Assembly: GCF_032884065.1 (NCBI RefSeq)
Contig: NC_088871.1
Span: 13,120,393 to 13,184,392 of the forward strand
Source of the DNA: Artemia franciscana
Taxonomy: Eukaryota > Arthropoda > Branchiopoda > Anostraca > Artemiidae
Direction: 5' to 3'
DNA: 64,000 nucleotides
Positions 47,345 through 58,815 of the stretch are shown one piece after another; the first letter of the stretch is position 1; each line of letters opens with the position of its first letter. The notes below the pieces were generated by a model. That model had not been told where the DNA came from, did not search any database, and saw nothing but the letters and a program-made list of their open reading frames with translations. The translations under genes were made by a program, and so were the position numbers.

Positions 47345-49081
47345 TCAACCGACAATAAAATACAAATTAAAATTATCTGCGTCATCGAGGATACAGCAAC
47401 AACAAAACAACAACCAAAAAAAAAAAAAAAAAAATAAACCATAAGAAACATTTAATAAGAAACTTTTCATCTGTCTCTTAAAGGAGCTAAGTGTTCGTGA
47501 CTGCCGGATCTCAGCGGGAACCAAGTTCCAAGCACGCCCCACAGTCACAGCCAGGCCGAAGTCTGATCGAACTGAGGGACTAGCCGGAATCCTCACATCT
47601 TCCCGGTTACGAACCACATACAAATATACTTCCCCTACTAGTTTCAGCAGTCCCAAAAAATATCATGGGAGATCTCCCTAGAAGCATTGATATGCCAACG
47701 AAGATAGAGATAAAATGTAAATATCTTTTATCTTAAGGAGGTCAATAGGAGTGTGTGTAGCCGACAGGAGAATTTTTGGCGCTTTCTCATGAAGATGGTG
47801 AATAGGAGCAAGTACCAAGGGAAATATGGACATCCACACAGATGAACAGTAACATATATAAGGGTAAATGAGAGAGAAGTATAAAAGACTGAGGATAGGG
47901 AAAGGAAATAAACGCTTTAATTTTCGGATGATCCCAAGTTCACAGAAAATTTTCACTCTTATTGTTTGAACATGCCGCTTAAACGATAAATTTTCATCCA
48001 AAAGAACTCCCAGAAATCACACATTTCGATCCGGAGGACGACTTATGGAGCCTCTTGGTGTATGAAGCTCAGTAATTGTGGGGCAACTCACGCCTTTACG
48101 AGAAAAAATAAGAAGGTATGACTTTTTTACATTTAAAGTTAGTTGATTTATGTCAAACCAAAAGAGTATCTTCTTAGTCATTGCTTGAAGTTTTAGAATA
48201 AGGGATGATTCATCTGGAGCTGCAGCACCGAAAGTAGTGTCATCTGCAAATACTATTCATTCTTCTCGACTGTCAGATGTGAACACCAATGTAGTCTGAG
48301 AGTAAGATTTGTGACACAATCCACAGCAAACATTGTTAATTGGGGTGTTAAAAAGTCGGTAGAGATCGTTCACATAGATCAGGAAGAGGGTTGGCCCAAG
48401 AATAAAACCTTAGGGTACTCCGTATTCAATTGAAACTTTTTCGTCTGTAACTTCCGTGATAATAGCTCTATCAGTTAGGTGTGACGAGAACTAAGACAAT
48501 GCTTCTCCTCGCACATCAATATGATAAAGTTTTTCAATGAGGTTCTTATGTGTTAGGCTGTCAAAAGCTTTCCTTACATCAAGAAAAATGGCTGCAGGAA
48601 TGGCAGATTAGAATCTAAAGATCGTCGTATAAACTGAAGAAGTCTATTACAAGCATGTTCTGTAGAGTACTTCGCATGAAACCCAAACTGAAGCTAATGA
48701 AAAAAAAATTAGCTTAAAAAATCACACCAGACGTTTGAGCATTTCCCTTTCATATATCTTAGAGAACACCTACAAAAGAGAGATCGGCACGTAGTTCCCA
48801 GGATCCTTACGGTCACCTCCTTTAAAGATAGCTATCACTCGCGCAAGCTTAAGACGTTGTGGAAATACTCCTATTTGAAGTAACCTATTAATCAAATGGT
48901 AAATTGGGGTGATAATCGATGGAAGAATATATTTAATTACTTTAGCAGAAATTTGGTCAAAACCTGCCGAAGAATTCTTTAAACACAAAATGATATTTCT
49001 GATTTCCTGCACTGTAACCTCCTCAACAACCATTGATTTCAAGTACGAGGGACGTAAGAACTGCTTCCAAGACTGTGACAC
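47345..49081 (-). pseudogene. LINE copy 2 ORF2, reverse transcriptase region
   Basis: 49081-48770 encodes EVTVQEIRNIILCLKNSSAG, FDQISAKVIKYILP and LKLARVIAIFKGGDRKDPGN. Then come decayed palm motifs, 48001-47678 (MDENLSFKRHVQTIRVK) and 47656-47345 (GRAWNLVPAEIRQSRTL). This copy preserves the block that is interrupted by family A in copy 1. Confidence 0.8.
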
Positions 49082-49237
49082 AGAGGAATTTAAAATGCTA
49101 TTAGCAGTTTTTTTCCTATCTCCGTAAAGAATTTGTTCATATGAAGTCGAATTTGGCCTTTTTCTGTTACAAGTTGATGGTCTACAATGAGAGACTTAGG
49201 GAGACCTTCCGGTTTCATGGATGGCCGACTAACTTCC

Positions 49238-50529
49238 TTAATCACGTCCCACGTCTTTTTTTATATTTTTACCGCAATCAACAAATCTTTTTGTAAAATA
49301 TACTGTTTTAGCTCTGCGAATGATTGATTTCAGAAAATTACGGTACAACTTAAATACTTCTAACTTAGCATTATTTTGTCTTTTCTGTACTCTTTTCAAA
49401 GGTTTGGCTTCCTTTTTATTGACTTTAGGACTCCAGATGGTAACCAGGAAGCTACAGGTATTGATCTTTTTGATCGAGGATTTTTTAAAGGAGCTTTTAG
49501 ACAATAAGACGTGAATTTTTCCTTAACAGTGTGATAAAACCGGCCAAATATGTTGTTATAATTGCCTAAACTAATATTTTCCGGTAAAGAAAAGTCCCAT
49601 GAACATGTACCAAGATCTTCTTTCAATCTATCCAGCTCCACTGGTGAGCAACAGAATCTCGGTTTATCCTGGAGGCCTACTCTTAGTGTATTTTGGAGGA
49701 TTTGAACCAGGGCTGAAAATGGCAAATGGTCAGAAATGTCAGAAAGCAGTACTTCATTCCTAATGGAGTGTAAAGATAAAAAGAATATGTTTATACAACG
49801 AGCCAATCCGTACGAAATTAGTAAAGACAAGAGATTAGAAGCCTGCCGAGAAGACGATTTCACAAGGTCAAGGTTAAAGTCAACCATCAATACAACTTTA
49901 TATTTTTCAGCACAAACTTTCCTATAAACGTCTTCTATGTTTCAAAAATTCAGTCGTAGATCCGCTTGGAGAACGATATACTTTGCCAATTATTACCCTT
50001 TCCTTAGTGTTGATTGGGATTTCAATAAAAAGTGACTCAAATACCTTTTCATTATTTATACATAAATCATGTCTTAGTACGGCCTGAAAATTATTTTGGA
50101 TGTAAAATCCGAGTCCACCTTTTTTTGCCCATTTTGCGGTTGAGAAAAATCGACATATAACTGAAAATATCCAAAAGTTCCTGATTATTCTCATTGAAAA
50201 ATGTTTCACAGAGTTAATTCCAGGGCATCAATCCCTATATAATAATTGAATATCATCAAACGAAGAATTTAGGCCCTGAATGTTAAGATGCACAACCGGA
50301 AAAACATCACCCCACCGAGCTCCGGAGTCCCAAAATCCCAGCTCCTCCACAAACATGCTATCAATAATATTCTCAAATTTCATTTAACTCAAATTGGGGA
50401 CTTTACCAACCGGATTATTCATAATTTAGTTAAAATTAGCTATCTTAAATTCATTATCATTTAATCTCTCCAATTTTATGTTGGCTTTAATCCCCAACGG
50501 AGAATCAAATTCAACCATAATTACTTAAC
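49238..50529 (-). pseudogene. LINE copy 2 ORF2, endonuclease region
   Basis: - strand frames 50209-49922 (GGLGFYIQNN, ESLFIEIPINTKERVIIG, YRSPSGSTTEF), 49890-49396 (DFNLDLVKSS, SDISDHLPF) and 49504-49238 are pieces of the AP-type endonuclease and linker. Stops and small deletions separate them, including loss of the 'PTRISNQSA' stretch present in copy 1. Confidence 0.8.
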
Positions 50530-50709
50530 GAAACAGTTGACCGAGAGTCATGCTGTTGTCGCGTGAAAACCATTGATGTTAACTGCTTAACACTCCCAAG
50601 TAAAAAGGCTATGAAACGAACTTGATTATTTTGCTCTGAAAAAAAAAATGACCAGTAAAATAGCACAGGAAGGTGTAAATACTGAGTTGGAACTAATAGT
50701 CTTTTTGGA

Positions 50710-52190
50710 TTCATGCTCACATGCTCGTGAGCTCTGTCAAATGTTACAATCTCCTCGAAGACGAGCAATCAGCCACAACTTCTCTAGACATCCTTACTGT
50801 ATTAAATGATGTCCTACACGCATGGCTGCCCCCGAAGATCTCAGTCAGAATCTCCAGCTCAAGTAACTGGATAACTTTTTCAAGGAACAACGTCAAGTTC
50901 TGCAGTCTCAGAAAACGGAAAAAATCTGGTTTCAGTATCTTAACAAGGTTGGGAGACTGCTCAAATTCATACTTGCCGAGAGACTGGGCCTGTGGGTTAT
51001 ACACTTACAAGCTGCTGTATTGATGCTTCCGTTTCTTGGAACATCGGAACATAGCCCAAATGTAAAATATGTCCGGATATACCAGCAAGTCACCTAAAGA
51101 TCTTTAAAGCATTTGAACGCGGATGTTACACTATTGGGAGGTCAGAGCGACACCGGGAGGGGCGTTTGTCATATTTTGTCATCGAACAAGAGTATATGCG
51201 AATCCTAAGAACATCGAAAGGTCTTACGACTGGATGTGGGATGACAGAACAGCAGAGAGCCATTTGGGTACTTTCAAGATCAACTGACCTTGAGATCAAG
51301 CTCTTCATGTACAATTTTTACAAAAAATGACTATTCAACAAGTGAACAGCATCACGAGATGAGTTCCAGCAGAAGACAGTGTGACTTAGATGCAGCGTTA
51401 GAGACAGCGTGACCCAGAAGCCCGTTCGATGCCTTAGAGAATTTTCCCTGTTCAGTAAAGACGATCAACTTAGAAACATTTCCAACGGCATATCTTCTTC
51501 TCCAGACTTTAATGTTAACGAGGGTGATACAGCTGGAGAGGTGATCCTAAGTGAGATGACGGGAAAAATCTTGAAGAGGCAAGTCTTCATAAAAAACCAA
51601 GTGACCCCATTGAATACCAAAAATATGTTGTCATCCGTGATAGCACGCAGGAATCTGACACTCTTTTTCAAGTGATTTATAATTTTCGCCCAGTGAACTA
51701 AACTTTGAGAATAATACTTCAATAGTGAACTTAGCTCATTTCTTAATTCTCTTTTGAAAGTAATGGTTTGACAAGAAAAGCAAATAAGCCAAAACTTGCA
51801 AAAGTGATCTTTCAAGCTTGTAGTATTGAGTGTCAGTCACCCTCAAGACCTGCATCTGTGTGTAGCGTCGTTTTGAATGTGTTTTTTTCTTCTACATTGA
51901 TTTCCATGGAAGGTAAGGTTTAAGGCTGTCTTCGTTTCGTACGTCCACTACGTGCAAGCAAGGTATGCTAGTGCTATTGTTGTGTTTGATGGCTATGAAA
52001 GGGGTCCAGCGATCAAAGATGCTACCCATGTAGAAGCTGCTCCTGTTACAGATACCATCATGGCTACTGATGATGCTGACATTTTGGTTCTTCTGATCAG
52101 TCGATCTGACTCGTGTTCCAGGAAGTTATATTTCTCACCCGAGTTTAGTGGTACCAGTTTAGCCTGAGAAATTAGTGAAATAAAACAAAG
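50710..52190 (+). pseudogene. Orphan transposon-associated ORF family, longer broken copy
   Basis: In broken frames the + strand encodes IGRSERHREGRLSYFVIEQE, then YMRILRTSKGLTTGCGMTEQ at about 51130-51270. Next come LRNISNGISSSPDFNVNEGD at 51420-51680, a 'LSSFLILFE...NGLTRKANKPK'-type stretch near 51720-51800, and AIVVFDGYERGPAIKDATHV with TDDADILVLLISRSDS at 51952-52167. The order matches the arthropod/cnidarian orphan family described for 22990-23780. Part of the nuclease-like region between KDATH and the DDAD block is deleted here but retained in the other copy. Confidence 0.65.
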
Positions 52191-54221
52191 GCTTGGAACA
52201 GATGTCAGCCATCTGATGCTGTTCTGTTAGGTCCTGCTAGGTTGTGACACAACCTTTCACCTTTATTGAATAGGAAAGGGCAGAACCATTCAACTGCTAC
52301 TTACTGACAAGAGTTTCAGGGACAGTGGTTCTATATGTAATAACAAGCTCACTTAACTTGAGGATATTGTGGCAACAGGAGACCGGGTCTTTTTGCTACT
52401 GTACGGTTTAAGTCCTTTTTCTAAAAGGTCTAGGGCACTGAGGTGATTTGTCACTCAAGTTTATTCGATTTTGTACTTCTTAAAATTTTTATGTGTAATG
52501 CCAAATAGACCCTGACAGACTGTATTAGCAGTTTTCTCAAAATTTATTTCGAAATATTATTTTGTAGCAGTTTATTTTCTTTAGAAAACGCGTTTTTTGC
52601 TGATAAATAGCTTTCTACTGGTTGGGTGATGAAATGAACACCAGAAATGAATTCAAAATTTAAAGTTGACCATAAAAGAAGCGTAAAGGACTTAGGTTAA
52701 ATTGTCTTAATTTTCTCAGTTTTTTAGTAACTAAATAAAAAGACAGAAAAAAAATTGTATCGAGCTAGCGGCGTAGATTTCTGATATGTTGTTAAGTGTC
52801 TTGTTCTTGTTCGAAAGGTGAAGAAATAATTTCTGTATCAATTTTTACGTGGTAAAAATTTATTTTTCTCCCACTAGTAGTCGCCACCAGGAATAAGGCG
52901 AAGATTGTATAAAAACACCCAATATTGTGTAACAAACAGGCGTACATCATCTATATCAGCGTCTTCAAGAAAATCAATAAGCCCTGCTGGTTGCTAGAGA
53001 CTCAAGACTGGTTACTATAGCAAGCAGCGGTGGAATCTGGAACCCTACCACTACTAAAATGGTCCAAGGGACATTCTTACTGATTTGAAATATTGTAGAA
53101 GATCTTGTTGTAGATGGGCATTTTCCATGGGAGAACTTTTCAATATGGGAGTTTTCAGCGAACCTTGATCTCTAGGAGGGTTTTCTGCGGCAACACCTTT
53201 GTACTTGGGGGAGAGGAGGATTTGTGGATATTTTTTTCAACGAAAGGGGAAATTTCTGACCTCAATTGAGAAACAATCAGAAATTAAAGTCTTTCAAATG
53301 AAAGTGGTCTAAGAAAAAAACTTCAGGTGGAATCGTTCGCAAGAAATTTTCCGGGGGAAATTTTTGGTGAAAATGAAATTTTCCGGGGGGAATTTGTTTC
53401 GAGACTCTCTCGGGGAACTATCTCAGTTTTTTTTTTTATTTTATTATTTCCAAGTTTGGTTCGTGAAATATAGCAGATTCTGTTTTTAGACCATTTGCAA
53501 ATACTTTGACTTGTATGTTTTGTTTTCAAATCATCTATGGTCAATTGACGTACTTTTCAAAAGTAAATTGTGTTTTCGCTGGTGATCTGCTGGCTGATTA
53601 ATATACTTATCACATTTTGCAAAAAAGAAAGGCATGGGAACTTTGGATTTTCAAACTTATTTTTGGAGTAGTTTATTTTGCAAAAGTCTTTGATTTTTAC
53701 CCTGGAACTTGGTGAGCACGGGTAGAGAATGATGTATTTTTGATGTTTCAAGAACATTAAGAACATTATTCCAGATGAAGGGAGTACTGACAATTGAAAC
53801 AGAACCCCTCACCATATTATTCTCTCTCCTCAGTTGATTGGCAAAATGAATTCTTTTTCCAGATTATATAGCTCTGATCTGGTGCCTAGTTGAAAACTGA
53901 AAATATATTTGAATTCTCTGCTGATTTGTCATTCCTGTCAAATGAAATAGTATTTTTATTGAAAAATCTACAGTAGCTTAGAACCTAGGTTCAATTAACT
54001 AAAATGAGCTAAAGGCTTATAAACTATTCTGTCAGATGAAGTGAATTAATCTTTTGCATTGTTAAAACAACAAACTCGATTAAACTCGAAATTAAACTTG
54101 CATGAGGCTGATTATGAAAAATTCCTTGATCTTCTTCATTTTGAAAGTATGTTTCATGATAAAAAGTTTTATTTAATATAGTTTCCTTTTTTTCTTCGTT
54201 TATACCGATTAGCTTGTACAT
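52191..54221. other. Intergenic, no supported gene
   Basis: AT-rich DNA. GAAATTTTCCGGGGG is duplicated near 53345 and 53385. No coding or element structure recognised. Confidence 0.35.
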
Positions 54222-54728
54222 AATTAATTTCTATTCTTTTCCTAAAAATTGTAATATCCCGAAACAATAATCAATTAGTTTTGGTTCGTTAAATATTTTA
54301 TTATGGCGCAGAAGATCAAATAGATCGCCCACTGCTGCCGAATCGAGAGTTTACTATTTAAGGAAAAAGATGTTGCTCTTTGGCGCTGTTGGAGCCTGCT
54401 TTCTAATCGTTCGGAGGATATATCTGTATAAAATTTTCTTAAAGAATAAGGTGTTCTATTTTTATGCACAATTTATACACAATTATACATATATTTATTT
54501 ATATTTATATATTTATACACAATTTATACATAATTAATTTCTATTCTTTTCCTAAAAATAGTAATATCCCGAAATAGTAATCAGTTAGTTTTGTTTCGTT
54601 AAATATTTTAATATGGCGTGGAAGATCAAATAGATCGCCCACTGCAGCCGGATCGAAAGTTTACTCTTTAAAGAAAAATCTGTTGCTCTTTGGTACTGTT
54701 GCAGTGTGCTTTCTAATTGTTTGAGGAT
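54222..54728. repeat. Direct duplication of a ~198-bp segment
   Basis: 54222-54420 and 54531-54728 are about 90 percent alike by eye (TAATTAATTTCTATTCTTTT, GATCAAATAGATCGCCCACT, GTTGCTCTTTGG). They are separated by an AT-rich spacer of TTATACACAATT repeats. Confidence 0.85.
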
Positions 54729-54859
54729 GGTGTTCTATTTGCATCACTTTGTTATTTGGAACTGCATCTTTATCTGAATCTACTAAATACTCTTCGGAAA
54801 ATGTGTGTACATTTTTTTTTGTCAAAATTCCTTTATATTCCTTTGAATTTTATGTTTTT

Positions 54860-55830
54860 AGATGTTGTTGAGGCTTTACCAAGTGACCTTCAGAAGCAGG
54901 CTGACAGTTCAGACCCTTTCATACCGGTCGGACCTTTGCCTATTAGTTGCCTTCTTGTTTCCATGTCGTCTGACATTTTTGGTAAAACGGGAAAGAACTC
55001 TTCCAATTCATGTGAGATTATTCTGAAAATTTCCAAATCCTGCTGTGGCTTCAATAACCCTTTGTCTTTCAGACCTTTTAAGTCGAAGAATATATTTGGT
55101 TAACGTGGGATTAAACTTTAGAATCATAGTATTTCCTTTGTTTCTGTGCTTCCTACCTTTCTGTGCCACTTTTGTTCCACCATCTCCTTATAGCCGCTTT
55201 CCAGCTATTCAAAGGGATGTGAATGAAAAGTCCGGACCCATAATAAGTCATAGAGGCCCCTGTTTTAGCTGCTTCATCTGTCAATTCGTCACCTACTATC
55301 TCAGGATGTCTCGAGGTCCATTTCAATGTAATATGGCTACTGTTGACCTACCATTGGATGCTAGTCTGTTTAAAACTTCCTAGTACTATCCAGCTCGCTT
55401 TTTTGTCTAAACTGAATATTCTCAAGAGCCTTAAGGCATATTTGATTACCAGATGATGTCCCTACAGGCACCTTTTGATTCATCCAGTCTATTGGCTGCT
55501 TATTCCATTCCATACATTTTAGCCTGATTCCAAAATCCTAATTCAGATCAGGGGCAAGTTACTACTCCAGTCCCTGACGCTGCGTGGGTTCACAATCAAT
55601 CTGTATAACAGATTTTTGCGATATTTTGATTAGTGTGACTATATTGTCCTTGTACATCTGTAGCTTCCCGCACATAAGCAGTAGTGACTTGCATTGGTCT
55701 ACGAGGCTTTTTATCCACTGTATCTGCTTTCTCTGAGTCCATTGGTCAACAATCTTAAGCCTGATATTACTTTCTATTGCCTCATCCTTATAAAAATTTT
55801 CTATAGGCGATCGTCATATACATATTTCCA
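54860..55830 (-). pseudogene. LINE fragment with RNase H domain
   Basis: On the - strand, 55340-55190 in broken frames reads TSRHPEIVGDELTDEAAKTG, then SGLFIHIPLNSWKAAIR. This matches the 'W.PGH.GI.GNE.ADEAAK' end of RNase H domains in I/R1-type LINEs. Further upstream (55400-55830) decayed sequence continues the RNase H or RT. The end near 54935-54980 shares about 40 bases with 61363-61401. Confidence 0.6.
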
Positions 55831-56124
55831 TGGATGTCGTGACAGTCAAGTTTGAAGCTGTTTTGATTGTTTGGTAGTTAGTCTTTGTACCCTTATTGAA
55901 GGGATCCTGATTGCTCGAATTTGAGTTCAGTTTACCGAGACCACTACACCACCATATGACAGTAATGATCGAATTATTCTCCTTATTCTCCGAATTATAG
56001 ATGTATGGTCATTTTTGACGCCATTCCCCACCTTTTCCCTGTCATATGCCTTCAATGTATTATTTCTTTATTTTTCTTTTTAGCGAAACCCCTTCGTGTA
56101 GAAGGGGTAATCGTAAAAACGTTT

Positions 56125-56365
56125 GAGGGGACTCATTCCATTGAAACTTGTAAGTTATAGGGCTCTTTTGAGGGTCAAAAGTAACTGGAGGGCAATTAGC
56201 CCCCTCCCATGTCCTTTTTGCTACACAACCCCTCTTAATTCCCCTTCCAAGATAGGATCAAAATTTTTGGATGTGGTTTTGTTCAGGATAGTCAAAAAGC
56301 CCAACGAATATATCTCTAGAGATGAAATGACCCCACAGCCTCTGGGGCAAAGGCTATAAATTATA
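56125..56365 (+). mobile_element. Decayed family A fragment
   Basis: Diverged body block with GGGACTCATTCC, CTGGAGGGCAATTAGCCCCC and CTCTGGGGCAAAGGCTATAA, in family order. Confidence 0.55.
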
Positions 56366-58660
56366 CACTTTTTTGATAGTTAGATTTGGTATCACATGTC
56401 CTATTGGCTCTTTTATTTTATTGGCCTATTTATCCATACTCTCAGGAAACATTATCTGGACCAACAGGGAAAACATATTCTGTTAGGAGGAGAGGGACTT
56501 GGAAATGGCAAAACAAGAACTATACGTCCGTGATCAGTTTGAAACTTAGAGCAGCTGATTCTTTTGCCAAGGTGAAGAGTGTACAAAAAATTGCTGGGGG
56601 CATGGTCCCCCCTAAATTAAGGCCCAGGAAAGGTCAAAATAATTTTTCTCCAATCAGGTCCAAACTTCTGTCTTTAAGTCCTTGTGCTAAGGGGACAGCA
56701 GTGTGCAAGAAAAAATAGAAAAGAATACACCCAAGCAAATAATTTTTGATTGGAGTTTTTTTCTTATTGGCTTAACATTGGTATTTCGGCCATGAAGACC
56801 CCAAATACACAAGAAAAAAGTTCGGGGTTGACCTTTTCGTGAGTTTGCTTTACCAGAACTGGCACCTAAAGGTGACTTTGAGAAGTGACGCTCCCGAGAA
56901 AATTATGGTGAAGTAGACGACACAGCACTGACTGGATTCTGATTTGTAGGCATGATCATATAATGATTCGGAGGTATTAGGCTTGAGATTACGTGTGCCG
57001 GACGTCATCCCTTGCTGGTAGAGAATCGCCAAATATGGAAAACCATGTTCTGACGAGGGTGGACCCAGGACCGTACAAGGCCACAATTCAACTGGAGGTC
57101 CCAGGGACTTGTTGGTGTCTGGATATAAGCCGACCTAAGTGCTTCATGTAAACTTGAGAAGATGTCTTAGTCTCTGACCTGGATTGGTGGGACTCATTGC
57201 TTTTTCTGAGGCCATAACCCTTGGATGTAGTGGCGTAATTTCGTCAAAATCAGGGGGAAGGGGGGGGGGGGCAAAGTTGGAGCCAATTTTTCCAAATCAA
57301 GTGAAAATGACGATGAAAAACAAGCCATGTAGTAATATAAAGTCAAAGATATTCTAAAAAAAACTGATCGAATTTCTCTGGATGCTTGAATTATTCAGGC
57401 TTATCTTAGCTTTGACAAGAGTTTTGAAGAAACTAAATTTCAGTTAAGGCGGGGGGTGGCAAACTGGGGTCTGGATGGGGCAGTTCCCCCTACCCATAGC
57501 AAATTACACTCCTGTTGAGAAGGTGTTTTCTAGCTACTATCTCTATTTGTATCTTATTTCTATGGCTTAGAAGATTGCACCCATGATGGGTCTAATACCT
57601 ATCTAAATTTTGACGGAAAATTTTTATGTTAGTTTTGGGTTTTGAAGCTCTTTTTCATTGGCTTTGGTTTTAAAAATGCTTTTCTTTTTTTTTTTCAGTA
57701 GAATTTTAAGCTATATCAAGGGATTTTTCCTGAATTTAAGAAATAGATTTACAGATCTTCCAAACTTTATAAATTGGGATTGAGTTAAGATATGAGGCTT
57801 AAAATATGTTTCTTTTGCCTCATTTGATTAGAAGATCTATTCCGCAAAGTTTTACTTATATAACACAAGGTTTATTAAAATTTATCAAAAATCAGTGCCC
57901 TTTGGAGGTAGAAAGAGTGGAGATAGTGGCTTTGAAAGGAGATCAATGAGGCTCTCGATGAATTCCCGAGAGTTTCATTCGCCTAGCTCAACTACTTTCC
58001 AAGTTAGTAAAAAGCGACTAGACTAGAATTTGCCAAAAAATCATTTCTTCTCGTCCCCCAAGGAAATTTATCAATTAAAATAAGCTTTATTGTTTCATTG
58101 TATGGATTATCTTTTATAATTCTTCAGTACATATTTGCCTGTACCCCTCTAGAAGATTAATAAAAGGGTACAATTTTGTTCCTTTTCTTTACGTTTTTTG
58201 TACAACGAATTACTTCGAAAATTCTTTTAAGAATTGAAAAATGTCTGTGAGGGCTTATGTTTTCATTCATCCTAAAGATTTTCTCTTCACTGGGTCAGGC
58301 ATGTAAGAAAACTTCTGTTTGGGGCGGGGGCTAATGGTTGTAATTTCACTGGGTGTATGGTTATATTTTTTTTTAAATGAAACACGGACAATTAGTACAG
58401 TCCAGGCACGCGCCTGGTTTTTCTTTCCGGGTTGTGGGGGGGGGATGGTCACTTCAGAATAACCATGTATGCAGCAGCCTACTGCTGCAACTAGGACCGA
58501 AAGGACACGATACTTCTATCACTGGATTCATTGGTTTCAGATCTATCATTGGACTGGAATTATGATGTTTCTTACACATTTTCTTAGAGAATGATGTAAA
58601 TTTGCGTTAAAATAAGATTGTTTTCTATTTTTATAGGAAAATAATAAGTATTAAGAAACT
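56366..58660. other. Intergenic, no supported gene
   Basis: 56836-56970 resembles 9606-9720 (GAGTTTGC..ACCAGAA, GAGAAGTG, GAGAAAATT), a diverged dispersed repeat. A poly-G run lies at 57256-57270 and another at 58436-58445. Frames at 56386-56718 and 58267-58565 have no recognised domain. Confidence 0.4.
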
Positions 58661-58670
58661 ATATGTTTAT

Positions 58671-58733
58671 ATAAGCCGAGTGGTTATCACGCACTTGAAG
58701 TCCATTTTCGTGAAAACAAGGGTTCGAGTCAAC
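58671..58733 (+). pseudogene. tRNA-Ser-like relic (possible SINE head)
   Basis: GCCGAGTGGTTATCACGC resembles a tRNA A box/D arm, ACTTGAAGTCCA resembles the anticodon arm of tRNA-Ser(UGA), and GGGTTCGAGTC is a B box. Acceptor arms do not pair, so it is not a working tRNA. It stands directly before the tandem array at 58741-59880, as a tRNA-derived SINE promoter head would. Confidence 0.6.
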
Positions 58734-58740
58734 AAGGATT

Positions 58741-58815
58741 AAGGTTCTTGGTGTCTGATTAAGGTTCTTGGTGTCTGATTAAGGTTCTTGGTGTCTGATT
58801 AAGGTTCTTGGTGGT
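58741..58815 (+). repeat. 20-bp tandem repeat, three full units
   Basis: AAGGTTCTTGGTGTCTGATT occurs three times exactly, then a fourth partial unit merges into the 431-bp array. Confidence 0.98.

Larger units (their letters stand above)
47110..50690 (-). mobile_element. CR1/jockey-like LINE copy 2, broken
   Basis: Same element as 31340-36935, in reverse orientation, without the family A insert. Its 3' end (47120-47150) carries GAACTTGAACCAGTT repeated twice, a short tandem tail. The 5' end stops upstream of ORF2 at about 50690, next to the orphan-ORF element, so ORF1 is missing. Confidence 0.85.

Noticed and set aside
53323-53793. - strand frames as exons
   Set aside because: Short, AT-biased, without similarity to a family I know and without consistent splice sites.
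58671-58733. A functional tRNA-Ser
   Set aside because: A and B boxes are recognisable, but the acceptor and anticodon stems do not pair and there is no variable arm.
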